Source of the DNA: CAIYUC01 sp963682005
GTDB lineage: Bacteria > Bacteroidota > Bacteroidia > Bacteroidales > FEN-979
Assembly: GCA_963682005.1 (NCBI GenBank)
Contig: OY820914.1
Location: 3,410,001 to 3,474,000, forward strand
Reading direction: 5' to 3'
Length of the DNA stretch: 64,000 bases
Position numbers and translations under genes: made by a program. The notes beneath the pieces are model-generated. The model was given only the letters and a program-made list of their open reading frames with translations. It was not told where the DNA came from and did not search any database. Shown one piece after another: positions 16,971 through 26,664 of this stretch (the stretch's first letter is position 1; every line of letters starts with the position of its first letter).

Positions 16971-17621
16971 TCAGAGAGACATTAACTGATGGATCATTCC
17001 AGATGGATCGTCAGCAGAAAAAATTGAATTACCGGCTACGAGGACATCGGTTCCCGCGTCGATCAGCCGACGACCATTCGTGATATCTACACCACCATCA
17101 ACCTCAATCAACGCTTTTGAATTGTGTTTAAGCATCAATTCTTTCAGGCTGGCAATTTTCCTGTATGTTCCGTCGATGAATTTCTGACCGCCGAATCCTG
17201 GATTAACCGACATGATAAGCACCAGGTCGACCTCTGCAATTATATTTTCGAGGCTGTGAACAGGAGTATGCGGATTCAGCACGACACCCGCTTTTGCTCC
17301 AAGTTTCCTGATCGCATCGACTGTTCGATGCAGATGTACACAGGCTTCATAATGAACAGAAAGAATATCGGCGCCGGATCTTACAAATCGTTCCAGGTAC
17401 CTGTCAGGATCGATGATCATGAGATGCACATCCAATGGTTTGGAAGTCATCGATTTTACTTTTTCGATGACCGGAAACCCAAAAGAAATATTGGGAACAA
17501 AAACGCCATCCATCACATCAAGATGAAACCAGCTGGCTTCACTCGCATTGATCAACTCAATTTCCTTCGCAAGAAAAAGGAAATTTGCAGACAGCAGTGA
17601 AGGTGCAAGAAGGTGGCTCAT
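16971..17621 (-). CDS. rpe: Ribulose-phosphate 3-epimerase
   Basis: 216-residue TIM-barrel enzyme that interconverts D-ribulose 5-phosphate and D-xylulose 5-phosphate in the pentose phosphate pathway. Motifs: APSLLSANF with the N-terminal serine, WFHLDVMDGVFVPNISFG with the metal-binding His and catalytic Asp, LDVHLMI with the second His, SVNPGFGGQKFI for phosphate binding, and IEVDGGVD with the second catalytic Asp. All catalytic positions are intact and the length is standard. It lies 12 bp downstream of rpoD on the same strand and probably shares its transcript. Confidence 0.96.
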   Translation of the reverse strand: MSHLLAPSLLSANFLFLAKEIELINASEASWFHLDVMDGVFVPNISFGFPVIEKVKSMTSKPLDVHLMIIDPDRYLERFVRSGADILSVHYEACVHLHRTVDAIRKLGAKAGVVLNPHTPVHSLENIIAEVDLVLIMSVNPGFGGQKFIDGTYRKIASLKELMLKHNSKALIEVDGGVDITNGRRLIDAGTDVLVAGNSIFSADDPSGMIHQLMSL

Positions 17622-17632
17622 GGCCTGTCAGT

Positions 17633-18496
17633 TTAGCCCAGGTAGGTCTTCAGGATCTTGCTCCTGGAAGTGTGTTTCAGCCTGCGGATGGCCTTTTCCT
17701 TTATCTGGCGAACCCTTTCCCTTGTCAGGTCAAACTTTTCGCCGATCTCTTCGAGGGTCATCGGGTGGCTTCCGTTCAGTCCGAAATAGAGCCTGATCAC
17801 ATCGGCTTCGCGCTGTGTCAGTGTGGAAACAGCCCGCTCAATTTCCCTGCGAAGGGATTCATAAAGGAGTCCGTTATCAGGTGTTGTATTTTCCTCGCTT
17901 TTCAGAACGTCGTACATGGTGTTGTCTTCATCCTGTACAAGTGGTGCATCCATTGATACATGACGGCCTGAATTCTTCATCGATTCCTTTACTTCGTTTT
18001 CGGAGATCTCGAGAAGATGTGCAATTTCATCTGCATTGGGTTCCCGCTCGTACTGCTGTTCAAGTTGAGCATAAGCCTTATTGATCTTATTGATCGACCC
18101 GATCTTGTTCAGCGGAAGCCTCACAATTCGCGATTGTTCGGCAAGTGCCTGGAGAATAGACTGGCGGATCCACCACACGGCGTATGAAATAAACTTAAAT
18201 CCACGGGTTTCATCGAACCGCTGAGCTGCCTTGATCAGACCAAGATTTCCTTCATTGATAAGGTCAGGAAGGCTCAATCCCTGGTTCTGGTATTGCTTTG
18301 AAACGGAGACAACGAAACGCAGGTTGGCTTTGGTAAGTTTTTCCAGCGCAGCCTGGTCTCCCTGTTTGATCCGCTGGGCCAGTGCTACCTCTTCATCAGC
18401 CGTGATCAGTTCAACCTTACCAATTTCCTGGAGGTATTTATCCAGGGATGCAGTTTCACGATTTGTTACTTGCTTGGTAATTTTTAATTGCCTCAT
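17633..18496 (-). CDS. rpoD: Primary sigma factor RpoD (Bacteroidota short form)
   Basis: 287 residues beginning MRQLKITKQVTNRETASLDKY, exactly the length and opening of the Bacteroidota housekeeping sigma factor. That form lacks region 1.1 and has a compact 1.2. Region 2 contains NLRFVVSVSKQY, LPDLINEGNLGLIKAAQRFD and the -10 binding FKFISYAVWWIRQSI segment. Region 3 follows, and region 4.2 is MTLEEIGEKFDLTRERVRQIKEKAIRRL. This sigma recognises the TTTG/TAnnTTTG promoters seen in the window. It lies between pnp upstream and rpe downstream, all on the minus strand. Confidence 0.97.
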   Translation of the reverse strand: MRQLKITKQVTNRETASLDKYLQEIGKVELITADEEVALAQRIKQGDQAALEKLTKANLRFVVSVSKQYQNQGLSLPDLINEGNLGLIKAAQRFDETRGFKFISYAVWWIRQSILQALAEQSRIVRLPLNKIGSINKINKAYAQLEQQYEREPNADEIAHLLEISENEVKESMKNSGRHVSMDAPLVQDEDNTMYDVLKSEENTTPDNGLLYESLRREIERAVSTLTQREADVIRLYFGLNGSHPMTLEEIGEKFDLTRERVRQIKEKAIRRLKHTSRSKILKTYLG

Positions 18497-18571
18497 TCGA
18501 TTTTTATTTTTTTAAAACTGGTTGACTGCTAACTTTTACGGGTAAAGTATATTTGAGTTACAAAAAAGCTG

Positions 18572-20710
18572 CTATTTCGAGGCATCCGCAGGTGGCTTTG
18601 GCAACAATACTTTTCGTGATAGTTTGATTTTGTTCGTTTTAGGATCCACTTCGATAAGTTTAACTTCGATCTCGTCGCCGACTTTGAGAACTTCTTCAAC
18701 GGTCTTTAATCGCCTCCAGTCAATTTCAGAGATATGCAGCAAGCCATCCTGACCTGGAAGGATCTCCACAAATGCGCCGAATGTTGTGATGTTCTTTACT
18801 TTTCCTTTGTATATTTCTCCAATTTCCGGAACAGCCACGATTCTCTTTATCTTCTCAACCACGGCATTTTTGGCTTCTTCATTGTTTGCTACGATATCGA
18901 TAACGCCATATTCGCCGATTTCTTCAATGACGATTTTAGTGCCGGTACTTTTCTGCATTTCCTGGATGACCTTTCCTCCGGGTCCGATCACTGCACCGAT
19001 GAAATCGCGCGGGATCTTCATCTGGAAAATCCGCGGCACGAATGGTTTATAATCAGGACGTGGTATTGAGATGGTCTTCTCAATTTCGCCGAGGATATGT
19101 ATTCTTCCCCTTTTAGCCTGTTCAAGAGCTTCTTTCAGGATATCAAAGGATAATCCTTCGACTTTAATGTCCATCTGGCAGGCCGTGATGCCATCGCGGG
19201 TGCCGCAGACTTTGAAGTCCATATCACCGAGGTGATCTTCATCACCGAGAATATCAGAAAGGACGGCATATTTCCCGGTCGCTGTATCTGTGATCAACCC
19301 CATGGCGATCCCGGAAACCGGTTTGCGTAATTTGACACCTGCGTCAAGCAAGGCCATTGTACCGGCACAAACAGTTGCCATGGAGGAAGAACCATTTGAT
19401 TCCAGGATGTCGGATACAATGCGGATGGTGTAAAGATTATCTTCACCGGTCGGGAGTAAATTTTTAAGGGCCCTTAAGGCAAGGTTGCCATGGCCGATCT
19501 CCCTGCGGCTGGTACCGCGGTTTGCTTTTACTTCACCCGTTGCAAAGGACGGGAAATTATAATGGAGGATGAAATTTACCTTGTCTTCAATGACAGCGCC
19601 ATCGATGACCTGTTCATCCAGTTTGGTTCCAAGGGTGACCGTGGTCAGTGACTGGGTTTCACCGCGGGTGAAAATGGCAGAACCATGAGCTGCGGGCAGG
19701 TAGTCGACTTCAGTCCATATCGGGCGGATCTCGTCAAGTTTCCGGCCATCTACCCGGCTGCGGGTATCGAGGGTTGCATTCCTGACACCATCTTTTTCTA
19801 CTTCATGAAAATACCTGTCGACCAGGAATTTTTTCTCTGTTTTATCTTCTTCCGACAGGGTTGCAATGAAATCATCCTTAACGGCTGAAAACGCCTTATG
19901 GCGTTCCTGCTTGTTCGGGTTGCCGGCTTTGGCAAGTTCATATACCTTTTCGTATGTTGCTTTTCTCAGGAGATCTTTGAACTCAGGATCATTCGTTTCA
20001 TGGCTGTATTCGCGTTTTGCACCTGCTTTTTCAGTCAGGCCGGCCAGTTCGAGCTGGGCTTTGCACTGGATGATGATAGCTTCATGAGCAACTTTTATGG
20101 CTTCAACGAGGTCGTCTTCAGAAACTTCTTTCAGTTCACCTTCAACCATCACGATATTGTCGATGGAAGCTGCGACCATGATATCTATATCTGATTCGGC
20201 CATTTCTGCCAGCGAAGGATTGATGATGTATTTTCCGTTGACCCTCCCAACGCGGACTTCAGAGATTGGTCCCAGGAAGGGAATATCACTGACCATAAGT
20301 GCGGAAGATGCGGCAAGGCAGGCCAGGGCATCAGGAAGCATCGAAGTGTCGGCGGAGATCAATGTCACACTCACCTGCACTTCTGCATGAAAATCATCCG
20401 GGAACAAAGGACGCAGTGCACGGTCAACAAGCCGTGAGATCAGGATCTCATAATCGGAAGGCCGGGCTTCTCTTTTGAAAAAACCGCCCGGAAAACGTCC
20501 AGCAGCTGCATATTTTTCTTTATATTCAACGGAAAGCGGCATGAAATCTACATTCTCTGCAGCATCCTGCTTGGCGACGACGGCTGCTAACAGCATTGTA
20601 TCACCCATTTTTACCACAACGGAACCATCTGCCTGTTTTGCCAGTTTCCCGGTTTCAATCGATATTGAACGTCCGTCGGGTAATTCAAACGACTTAGTTA
20701 TTCCAATCAT
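18572..20710 (-). CDS. pnp: Polyribonucleotide nucleotidyltransferase (PNPase)
   Basis: 712-residue 3'-5' phosphorolytic exoribonuclease. Two RNase PH-like domains are present: the first with GFFKREARPSDYEILISRLVDRALRPLFP, the second with FTRGETQSLTTVTLG, FPSFATGEVKANRG and GTRDGITACQMDIK. A KH domain (GAVIGPGGKVIQEMQKSTG) and an S1 domain (GEIYKGKVKNITTFGAFVEILPGQDGLLHISEI) complete the protein. It is preceded by rpsO on the same strand, and the intergenic space carries a strong hairpin, matching the conserved rpsO-pnp arrangement. It acts in mRNA turnover. Confidence 0.98.
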   Translation of the reverse strand: MIGITKSFELPDGRSISIETGKLAKQADGSVVVKMGDTMLLAAVVAKQDAAENVDFMPLSVEYKEKYAAAGRFPGGFFKREARPSDYEILISRLVDRALRPLFPDDFHAEVQVSVTLISADTSMLPDALACLAASSALMVSDIPFLGPISEVRVGRVNGKYIINPSLAEMAESDIDIMVAASIDNIVMVEGELKEVSEDDLVEAIKVAHEAIIIQCKAQLELAGLTEKAGAKREYSHETNDPEFKDLLRKATYEKVYELAKAGNPNKQERHKAFSAVKDDFIATLSEEDKTEKKFLVDRYFHEVEKDGVRNATLDTRSRVDGRKLDEIRPIWTEVDYLPAAHGSAIFTRGETQSLTTVTLGTKLDEQVIDGAVIEDKVNFILHYNFPSFATGEVKANRGTSRREIGHGNLALRALKNLLPTGEDNLYTIRIVSDILESNGSSSMATVCAGTMALLDAGVKLRKPVSGIAMGLITDTATGKYAVLSDILGDEDHLGDMDFKVCGTRDGITACQMDIKVEGLSFDILKEALEQAKRGRIHILGEIEKTISIPRPDYKPFVPRIFQMKIPRDFIGAVIGPGGKVIQEMQKSTGTKIVIEEIGEYGVIDIVANNEEAKNAVVEKIKRIVAVPEIGEIYKGKVKNITTFGAFVEILPGQDGLLHISEIDWRRLKTVEEVLKVGDEIEVKLIEVDPKTNKIKLSRKVLLPKPPADASK

Positions 20711-20744
20711 TATTTCGTCTTCTTATTGTTTATCAGAAAGTAAA

Positions 20745-20769
20745 AGAGGCAATTTCATTCATTGCCTCT
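20745..20769 (-). terminator. rpsO-pnp intergenic hairpin
   Basis: On the minus strand a perfect 9-bp stem AGAGGCAAT / ATTGCCTCT with a 7-base loop is followed by TTTTAC. It sits between the rpsO stop and the pnp start. It could be a partial terminator for rpsO or an RNase processing site in the joint transcript. Confidence 0.7.
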
Positions 20770-20799
20770 ACTACTTGAAAAACAGGATTAAAAAATATT

Positions 20800-21069
20800 T
20801 TATTTACGTATCTTCAGTTTTTTAATGATCGAACGATAGCGCTCAATTTCTTTGGATTTCAGGTAATCCAGCATTTTCCTTCTTTTACCAACAAGCCGTA
20901 CAAGAGACCGTTCCGTAAATTTATCTTTTTTATTGACCTTAAGGTGTTCAGTCAGGTGCTGGATTTTCTGGGTAAACAAAGCGATCTGGCCTTCTGGTGA
21001 GCCCGTGTCAAATTCCGATTTTCCGAATTCTTTAAATGCTTTTTTCTTGATTTCTGGTGCTATGTTCAT
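20800..21069 (-). CDS. rpsO: 30S ribosomal protein S15
   Basis: 89 residues, the standard S15 length. Recognisable by EFGKSEFDTGSPEGQIALFTQKIQHLTEHLKVNKKD...RSLVRLVGKRRKMLDYLKSKEIERY. It binds 16S rRNA (helix 20/22 junction) early in 30S assembly. The start is the ATG at 21067-21069, 21 bp downstream of a -7 element TAAATTTG. The gene precedes pnp. Confidence 0.97.
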   Translation of the reverse strand: MNIAPEIKKKAFKEFGKSEFDTGSPEGQIALFTQKIQHLTEHLKVNKKDKFTERSLVRLVGKRRKMLDYLKSKEIERYRSIIKKLKIRK

Positions 21070-21089
21070 GATTTAATTTAATAATTGTA

Positions 21090-21097
21090 CAAATTTA
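21090..21097 (-). promoter_or_regulatory. Candidate -7 element of the rpsO promoter
   Basis: TAAATTTG on the minus strand matches TAnnTTTG exactly, 21 bp before the rpsO ATG. No convincing -33 TTTG at the usual spacing was found. Confidence 0.5.
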
Positions 21098-21299
21098 CTG
21101 ATAATCACGTTTTTCTAAAAGGGCTGCAAAAATAACAAATTCTTTTAATTTATCCAAATCATTTCCTGTTTTATGGGCAATTCCTGAAAGTTTCCATGGC
21201 CCTATGAGAACGGCTGATTCAGGCCTGCATGTTTTATCTGAATACCCCGATGCTGTAAATTTTTATAAACTATTTAAATCAATTCTATGTTTCTTGACG

Positions 21300-21307
21300 T
21301 AACTTTG
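21300..21307 (+). promoter_or_regulatory. Candidate -7 element upstream of the DUF4342 gene
   Basis: TAACTTTG matches TAnnTTTG, 45 bp before the ATG at 21352. The rest of 21070-21351 is AT-rich and holds no gene that can be supported. Confidence 0.4.
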
Positions 21308-21351
21308 AATTCAAATACAAAGATACGAAAATTTGTTAAAGTAATCGTGAT

Positions 21352-21630
21352 ATGGAAGACATTAAACATGAATTTAAGGTAAAAGGAGAAGAACTGGTTG
21401 AAAAGATCAAGCAATTGCTCCATGAAGGGAATATCCGCAGGATCATTATTAAGGATGAGGAAGGGAAAGTTTATCTTGAAATACCGGTTACTTTTGGTGT
21501 TGTCGGGATCTTACTTGCACCGACCATTGCTGCCCTCGGGGCGATAGCTGCCATGGTGGCCCACCTGAAGGTGGAGGTGATCAAGACGGAAGAGACTGAA
21601 ACACCGGCAGAGGAAGCGAAAAAAGTCTGA
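21352..21630 (+). CDS. DUF4342 small membrane-associated protein
   Basis: 92 residues. Opening EFKVKGEELVEKIKQLLHEGNIRRIIIKDEEGKVYLEIPVTFGVVG followed by a hydrophobic stretch (about residues 45-68) is the DUF4342 pattern. It is sometimes annotated as a nascent-polypeptide-associated-like fold in its N-terminal part. A Glu-rich C-terminal tail follows. It probably sits at the membrane through one helix. Function unknown. It is divergent from rpsO and about 90 bp ahead of a large secreted protein on the same strand. Confidence 0.75.
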   Translation: MEDIKHEFKVKGEELVEKIKQLLHEGNIRRIIIKDEEGKVYLEIPVTFGVVGILLAPTIAALGAIAAMVAHLKVEVIKTEETETPAEEAKKV

Positions 21631-21721
21631 TAGTGAATCTGAAATAATAAAAAAGGGTAAGGGATTATCAATCGATGTTCTTATCTTTACCGAAGCAATG
21701 GAATAGCAAGTGTTTTCGGTT

Positions 21722-24700
21722 ATGAGAAAATTCACCTTAACAGTTTCTCTGATAATCCTTATTCACCCCCTGCTTCATTGTCAGTTCTTTCCTGATCCAT
21801 CGTCGGGAGATACTGCGAATTATCCATACTGGATCCGGATGATGCAGGATCCGGATGCTAAGTTCCGAGATACACAGCGGGCATTTGAGAAATACTGGGA
21901 AGGACGCGACAATACCAGTCATAACGGCTATAAAGCATTCAGGCGTTGGGAGTATATCAACGAGGATCGTGTGCAACCTGATGGGAAACTGCCACGCCCG
22001 GATAATGTTTATAATGAGTACAGGAAGTATTTTTCGAATCATGACGCGTCAACCGTTGCAGGTGGGAACTGGAGCATTGTAGGGCCTTCAGCGCTCCCGG
22101 TTAATATTACCACTGCACCCAATGGTTTAGGAAGGATCAATGCTGTTTGCTTTCATCCGACCGACCCAAACACTATTTACATCGGGGCTCCTTCCGGAGG
22201 ACTCTGGCGAACCACCAACGGAGGCTTAACCTGGAATCCCCTGACCTCCGGCATGCCGACGCTCGGGGTCTCCGCAATTCTTGTCAATCCTGTCAATACG
22301 AATATAATCCTGATCGGAACCGGTGACCGTGATCACGCTGATGCTCCCGGATTGGGCGTATATAAAAGCACAGACGGCGGGCTGACCTGGGTTGCATCGA
22401 ATTCTGGCATGTGGAATCTGACTGTCGGAATGATGATCATGAATCCTTTAGATCCGAATATCATTCTGGCCGCTGCAAACGGAGGTATTTATAAGTCCGT
22501 GAATGGAGGTTCAACCTGGTCGATGAAATCCGTCCCGGGCGATTTCAAAGACCTCCGTTTCAAACCAGGGGATCCTGCCATTGTTTATGCAGCCGGATCC
22601 GGAAAATTCTACCGCTCCTCCGATACAGGCAATACGTGGACGCAAATCACAGCTGGTGTGCCATCCTGTTACAGGCTTGTCATCGGGGTCAGTGCCAACC
22701 AGCCCAATACGGTTTACCTGTGCCTGACCAACGGTGCGTTTTCAGGACTGCTCCGTTCGACGGATAGTGGTCTGTCCTTTTCAACACAGTCAACATCACC
22801 AAATATCATGGATTATTCCTGCGATGGCAGCGGTTACAGCAGCCAGGCATGGTATGATCTTGCCATCGCTGTCGATCCTGCAAATGCAAATGTTATTTAT
22901 GTAGGTGGAATAAATGTTTGGAAATCATCCGATGCAGGGGTTTCATGGGCAATCAATTCACATTGGGTCGGAAGTTCATTTGGATCCGTCTGTGCTCCAT
23001 CAGTTCATGCAGACTGTCATGTGCTGGAATGTTCTCCCCTGAACGGGATATTGTATGCAGGGAATGACGGGGGAGTTTACAAAACCTCCAATGGAGGCTC
23101 AACCTGGACGGATATCTCCGCGGGACTTGCCATTGCACAATCATACAAGATCGGCCAAAGTGCAACCAAACAGGATCTCGTTATCAACGGGTACCAGGAT
23201 AACGGAACTTCAGTTTGTGCGGGATCAGGATTCAGAACTGTTGCCGGAGGTGACGGTATGGAATGTATTATTGACTATACCGACACCAACTTCAGGTACC
23301 TGTCTTTTCAATATGGAATGATCAATCGTTATAACGGTGGCAGTTACAGTTCAACCATTGCAGGGAACGGGATAAACGGGATCACGGAAAGCGGAGGATG
23401 GGTCACGCCCTACATTCTTCACAGGACCAACCCGAATACCATGTTCATCGGATATACCAATGTCTGGAGAAGCACCAATGTCAAAGCGCCTTCAACCACC
23501 TCCATCACCTGGACCAAAATATCTTCAGATGCAGGAGGGATCACTGTTCTGGAACAATCCCCTGCCGATATAAACATTCTCTATGTCTTTCGCGGACAGG
23601 TGAAGCGGTGCGATAATGCCAATGCTTCAACCCCAGCCTGGACCACGTGCACGGTCCCGGGAGGGAGCGTCCTTGCAGATATCAAAGCGCACCCGACCAA
23701 TCCGGATATTGTTTATGCAGCGGCGGGTACAAAGATTTACAAGTCGACCAATAAAGGTATGACCTGGAACGATATTTCAGGCACACTGCCGTCGGTTTAT
23801 TATAATTGCATCGTTTGTGATAAAAACACAAATGAAGGCATATACGCCGGCAACCAGACAAATGTTTATTATAAAGATGCAAGTCTGAGCGACTGGGTTC
23901 CGTTCAGTACCGGTTTACCGATGGTTGATATCCGTGAACTGGAGATCTACTATGATACAGCAAATCCCTCGAATAACCGCATCAAGGCTGCAACATACGG
24001 AAGGGGGCTTTGGCAGTCGGACCTTTTTTCGGTACTGGCTGTAACACCTGCCAACCAGGATGTTCCGCAATCAGCCGGATCAACAATCTTTAATGTGACA
24101 ACAAGCACTTCAGTTTCATGGGTTGCATCAAGCAATTCAACCTGGTGCTCAGTAACTCCTTCCGGTTCGGGAAATGGCATGATTACAGCAAATTTTACTG
24201 ACAACCCTTCATCGTCCGACCGGGTAGCTGTAATCACTGTCACTCCAACCGGTGCTCTTCTTCCCCGTAGTGTAACTGTCACACAGGCAGGTATGGCTCC
24301 TCCTTCGCTAATCGTTTTACCTCCCGAACAGGTAGTAACCGCATCGGCAGGCTCAACCTCTTTCTCCGTGACCTCAAATTCAAGCTGGACAGTCGTATGT
24401 TCCGAATTGTGGTGTACGGTTACCTCAGGGGGTTCAGGCAATGGAACAATCCAGGCAAACTATTCTGAAAACGTTTCCATTGATCAGCGGATCGCAATGG
24501 TTACTGTTTCGGTAACAGGTCTCATTCCGGTAATTGTCACCGTGAAACAGGATGGAATTGCACCTGAACTCACCATTTCGCCTTCGAACCAGGATGTACC
24601 ATGCACGGCTGGTTCAATAACATTTTCGGTTACATCCAATACTAACTGGTCGGCTGTCTGTGATTCAGCATGGTGTTTCGTTACTCCCAACGGCAATGGT

Positions 24701-25090
24701 AACGGACTGATCGTTGCAACATACGATGAAAATCCATATAATAATCCGAGGATAGCCGTCATTTTGGTTTCTGCTGATGGACCACCGCCTCAAACTGTCA
24801 CTGTAAACCAGGCAGGGTCATCAGTATCTATTGAGGACCATTATTTGAGCGGAATTAAGATCTACCCGGTACCGACTGATGGAAAATTCAGGGTCGACAA
24901 CCCGAAAACCTTTTCAGTACAGATGGAAGTTTCAGTGATTGATTATACAGGTAAGAATGTTTTTTCCCAGTACTGTCCGAATTCACAGTGTTCATTTGAC
25001 CTTTCGTCGTTGCAACAAGGTTGTTACTTTGTCAAAATCCGCTCGGAAGATGAGTTTCTCATCAGGAAACTGGTCATCATCAGGTATTGA
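21722..25090 (+). CDS. Large T9SS-secreted BNR/sortilin-like protein with BACON-type domains
   Basis: About 1122 residues. The ATG at 21722 (MRKFTLTVSLIILIHPLLHCQ) gives a clean signal peptide; an upstream GTG adds four residues. Residues ~120-760 form beta-propeller BNR/Asp-box repeats (SPSGGLWRTTNGGLTW-like, KSTDGGLTWVAS, KSVNGGSTWS, KSSDAGVSW, KTSNGGSTWTD). Residues ~770-1040 hold three ~90-residue Ig-like BACON-type repeats, each opening with (V/I)xPxNQxV and closing VTVxQAG. The last ~80 residues are a T9SS type A sorting domain (KIYPVPTDGKFRV...CYFVKIRSEDEFLIRKLVIIRY). It is expected on the cell surface or released. Whether it is a glycan-binding protein, peptidase partner or adhesin cannot be decided. 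Confidence 0.88.
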   Translation: MRKFTLTVSLIILIHPLLHCQFFPDPSSGDTANYPYWIRMMQDPDAKFRDTQRAFEKYWEGRDNTSHNGYKAFRRWEYINEDRVQPDGKLPRPDNVYNEYRKYFSNHDASTVAGGNWSIVGPSALPVNITTAPNGLGRINAVCFHPTDPNTIYIGAPSGGLWRTTNGGLTWNPLTSGMPTLGVSAILVNPVNTNIILIGTGDRDHADAPGLGVYKSTDGGLTWVASNSGMWNLTVGMMIMNPLDPNIILAAANGGIYKSVNGGSTWSMKSVPGDFKDLRFKPGDPAIVYAAGSGKFYRSSDTGNTWTQITAGVPSCYRLVIGVSANQPNTVYLCLTNGAFSGLLRSTDSGLSFSTQSTSPNIMDYSCDGSGYSSQAWYDLAIAVDPANANVIYVGGINVWKSSDAGVSWAINSHWVGSSFGSVCAPSVHADCHVLECSPLNGILYAGNDGGVYKTSNGGSTWTDISAGLAIAQSYKIGQSATKQDLVINGYQDNGTSVCAGSGFRTVAGGDGMECIIDYTDTNFRYLSFQYGMINRYNGGSYSSTIAGNGINGITESGGWVTPYILHRTNPNTMFIGYTNVWRSTNVKAPSTTSITWTKISSDAGGITVLEQSPADINILYVFRGQVKRCDNANASTPAWTTCTVPGGSVLADIKAHPTNPDIVYAAAGTKIYKSTNKGMTWNDISGTLPSVYYNCIVCDKNTNEGIYAGNQTNVYYKDASLSDWVPFSTGLPMVDIRELEIYYDTANPSNNRIKAATYGRGLWQSDLFSVLAVTPANQDVPQSAGSTIFNVTTSTSVSWVASSNSTWCSVTPSGSGNGMITANFTDNPSSSDRVAVITVTPTGALLPRSVTVTQAGMAPPSLIVLPPEQVVTASAGSTSFSVTSNSSWTVVCSELWCTVTSGGSGNGTIQANYSENVSIDQRIAMVTVSVTGLIPVIVTVKQDGIAPELTISPSNQDVPCTAGSITFSVTSNTNWSAVCDSAWCFVTPNGNGNGLIVATYDENPYNNPRIAVILVSADGPPPQTVTVNQAGSSVSIEDHYLSGIKIYPVPTDGKFRVDNPKTFSVQMEVSVIDYTGKNVFSQYCPNSQCSFDLSSLQQGCYFVKIRSEDEFLIRKLVIIRY

Positions 25091-25098
25091 TCCTATCT

Positions 25099-25842
25099 TT
25101 ATTCTCCCTCCTGCCATATCTGATAAGCCAATTCAGCCTGCTGATGCAACATTATTTTTCCGTTCTGGATCCGGCAACCCTGTTTAAGTCCATTTGAAAG
25201 GAAAAGTGTTTTTTCAGGATTATAAACCAGGTCATACAGAAAATGCCTGTCGGAAAGGAATTGGTAGGGAAGGGGAGGACAGGTGCCTGTTTCCGGGAAT
25301 TGCCCTGAAGGAGTTGCATTGATAATGAGTGTTGCTGCCTTCATGATCTGCAGTGACAAGTCAGTATAAGCCAGGATGCCAGTCATCCCTGGTTGCCGGG
25401 AAACAAAACGGTACCCGATATTCAATGAAGTCAACGCGTAGGCCACTGCTTTTGCAGATCCGCCTGTACCAAGGATCAATGCATTTTTATATCCTGAAAA
25501 ATCGGCTGATTGCAGGAATCCGTGACAATCTGTATTATAACCTTTCAGACAGATCTTGTTTCCGGCATTAAATATCTTGATTGTATTGACTGCGCCGATC
25601 TCCCCGGCCAGCGAATCGATCTCATCCAGAAAAGGTAAAACCTGCTCTTTAAAGGGAATTGTAACATTCAGTCCATGGATTTCCGGGTTATCTGCAAGCA
25701 AGGAATGCAAGTCAGAAATATGGCTCAAGGGGAACAGGCGGTAATCTTTCCCGTGTATATGCTCCTTTATAAATTTTTCCTTGAAATAGACCGCCGATGC
25801 TGAATGGGAAATCGGATTGCCGATCAGGCCATAAAGGATCAT
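25099..25842 (-). CDS. aroE: Shikimate dehydrogenase
   Basis: 247 residues, slightly short but complete. NADP-dependent reduction of 3-dehydroshikimate to shikimate in aromatic amino-acid biosynthesis. Substrate site NPISHSASAVYF at residues 9-20, catalytic K65 in NVTIPFKEQV and D105 in YNTDCHGF, and nucleotide-binding LILGTGGSAKAV. All catalytic positions are intact. It lies 9 bp from the ComA-like gene on the same strand, suggesting co-transcription. Confidence 0.95.
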   Translation of the reverse strand: MILYGLIGNPISHSASAVYFKEKFIKEHIHGKDYRLFPLSHISDLHSLLADNPEIHGLNVTIPFKEQVLPFLDEIDSLAGEIGAVNTIKIFNAGNKICLKGYNTDCHGFLQSADFSGYKNALILGTGGSAKAVAYALTSLNIGYRFVSRQPGMTGILAYTDLSLQIMKAATLIINATPSGQFPETGTCPPLPYQFLSDRHFLYDLVYNPEKTLFLSNGLKQGCRIQNGKIMLHQQAELAYQIWQEGE

Positions 25843-25851
25843 GCCCGGGAG

Positions 25852-26643
25852 CTATAGTTTGAATTTCCTGAATTTATCCGGCAGAAAGGTGAAGAATGTA
25901 TCTGCCCTTAAGCCAAGCCGGAGGGTTTCCAGGGGAATTACTTCAGCAGGAGAGATGTTGCCGAGGTTTACATTCGCACCGAAATGGTTGACGAACCATG
26001 CTTGCTGTGATTTCATCGGTGCTTCCCAGATAATGTTATCTGCATCGACCTTTGAAAGGATCTTGTTTATGAGTGTCACGTGTGCTTTTCCTGTAGGTCT
26101 GTAAATACCTACGTTTCCGCTTTCCCTTGCCTCGCCGATCACTTTAAAGGAACCCGCCTCCAGTTCTGTCTTCATCATGTCGATCCATTTGTTAGGCGCG
26201 ATTAGGATTCCTTCTTCTTTTGAGCCCACTTCAGAGAGGACGGTAAAATCTTTTGAGAGAATGTTGATGTACTCACATTTTTTTACATGATCCATGGACA
26301 TGGAACCGTCAGAGATTTCGATGGCATCAAAGTTCATCTTTTCAATAAAATGACGATAGGTATCGAACATATCTCTGATGACAAAGGCTTCAAATAAGGT
26401 ACCTCCGACATAGACTTTGATTTTTCCTTTCTGGTAGATCTTGATCTTCTCTTTTAAATGGGGTGTTACCACGGATGTGCCGAAGCCGAGTTTGACAAAG
26501 TCGATAAGATCACCGGAAGAAGAAACGAGGTCTTCGGCTTCACGGACGCTTAATCCTTTATCCATAACCATACAGATGCCACTGTTTCTTGGCTTGGGGG
26601 GTCTTTCAGGAAGGTAAGGAAGGTCAATGTTGTTCATCAGCAT
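25852..26643 (-). CDS. comA: Phosphosulfolactate synthase (ComA) family protein
   Basis: 263 residues from the ATG at 26643, with MNNIDLPYLPERPPKPR two codons further in as an alternative start. Motifs ICMVMDKGLS, DFVKLGFGTS, VYVGGTLFEAF, AIEISDGSM and VIGEARESGNVGIY match the TIM-barrel ComA family. The family adds sulfite to phosphoenolpyruvate to give (R)-phosphosulfolactate, the first step of archaeal coenzyme M synthesis. In bacteria it is thought to serve sulfolactate formation. No other coenzyme M or sulfolactate gene is adjacent, so the product's fate (for example sulfonated metabolites) is open. Located between aroE and a TPR gene on the same strand. Confidence 0.85.
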   Translation of the reverse strand: MLMNNIDLPYLPERPPKPRNSGICMVMDKGLSVREAEDLVSSSGDLIDFVKLGFGTSVVTPHLKEKIKIYQKGKIKVYVGGTLFEAFVIRDMFDTYRHFIEKMNFDAIEISDGSMSMDHVKKCEYINILSKDFTVLSEVGSKEEGILIAPNKWIDMMKTELEAGSFKVIGEARESGNVGIYRPTGKAHVTLINKILSKVDADNIIWEAPMKSQQAWFVNHFGANVNLGNISPAEVIPLETLRLGLRADTFFTFLPDKFRKFKL

Positions 26644-26664
26644 CAATATTTGTAATTATTATCT

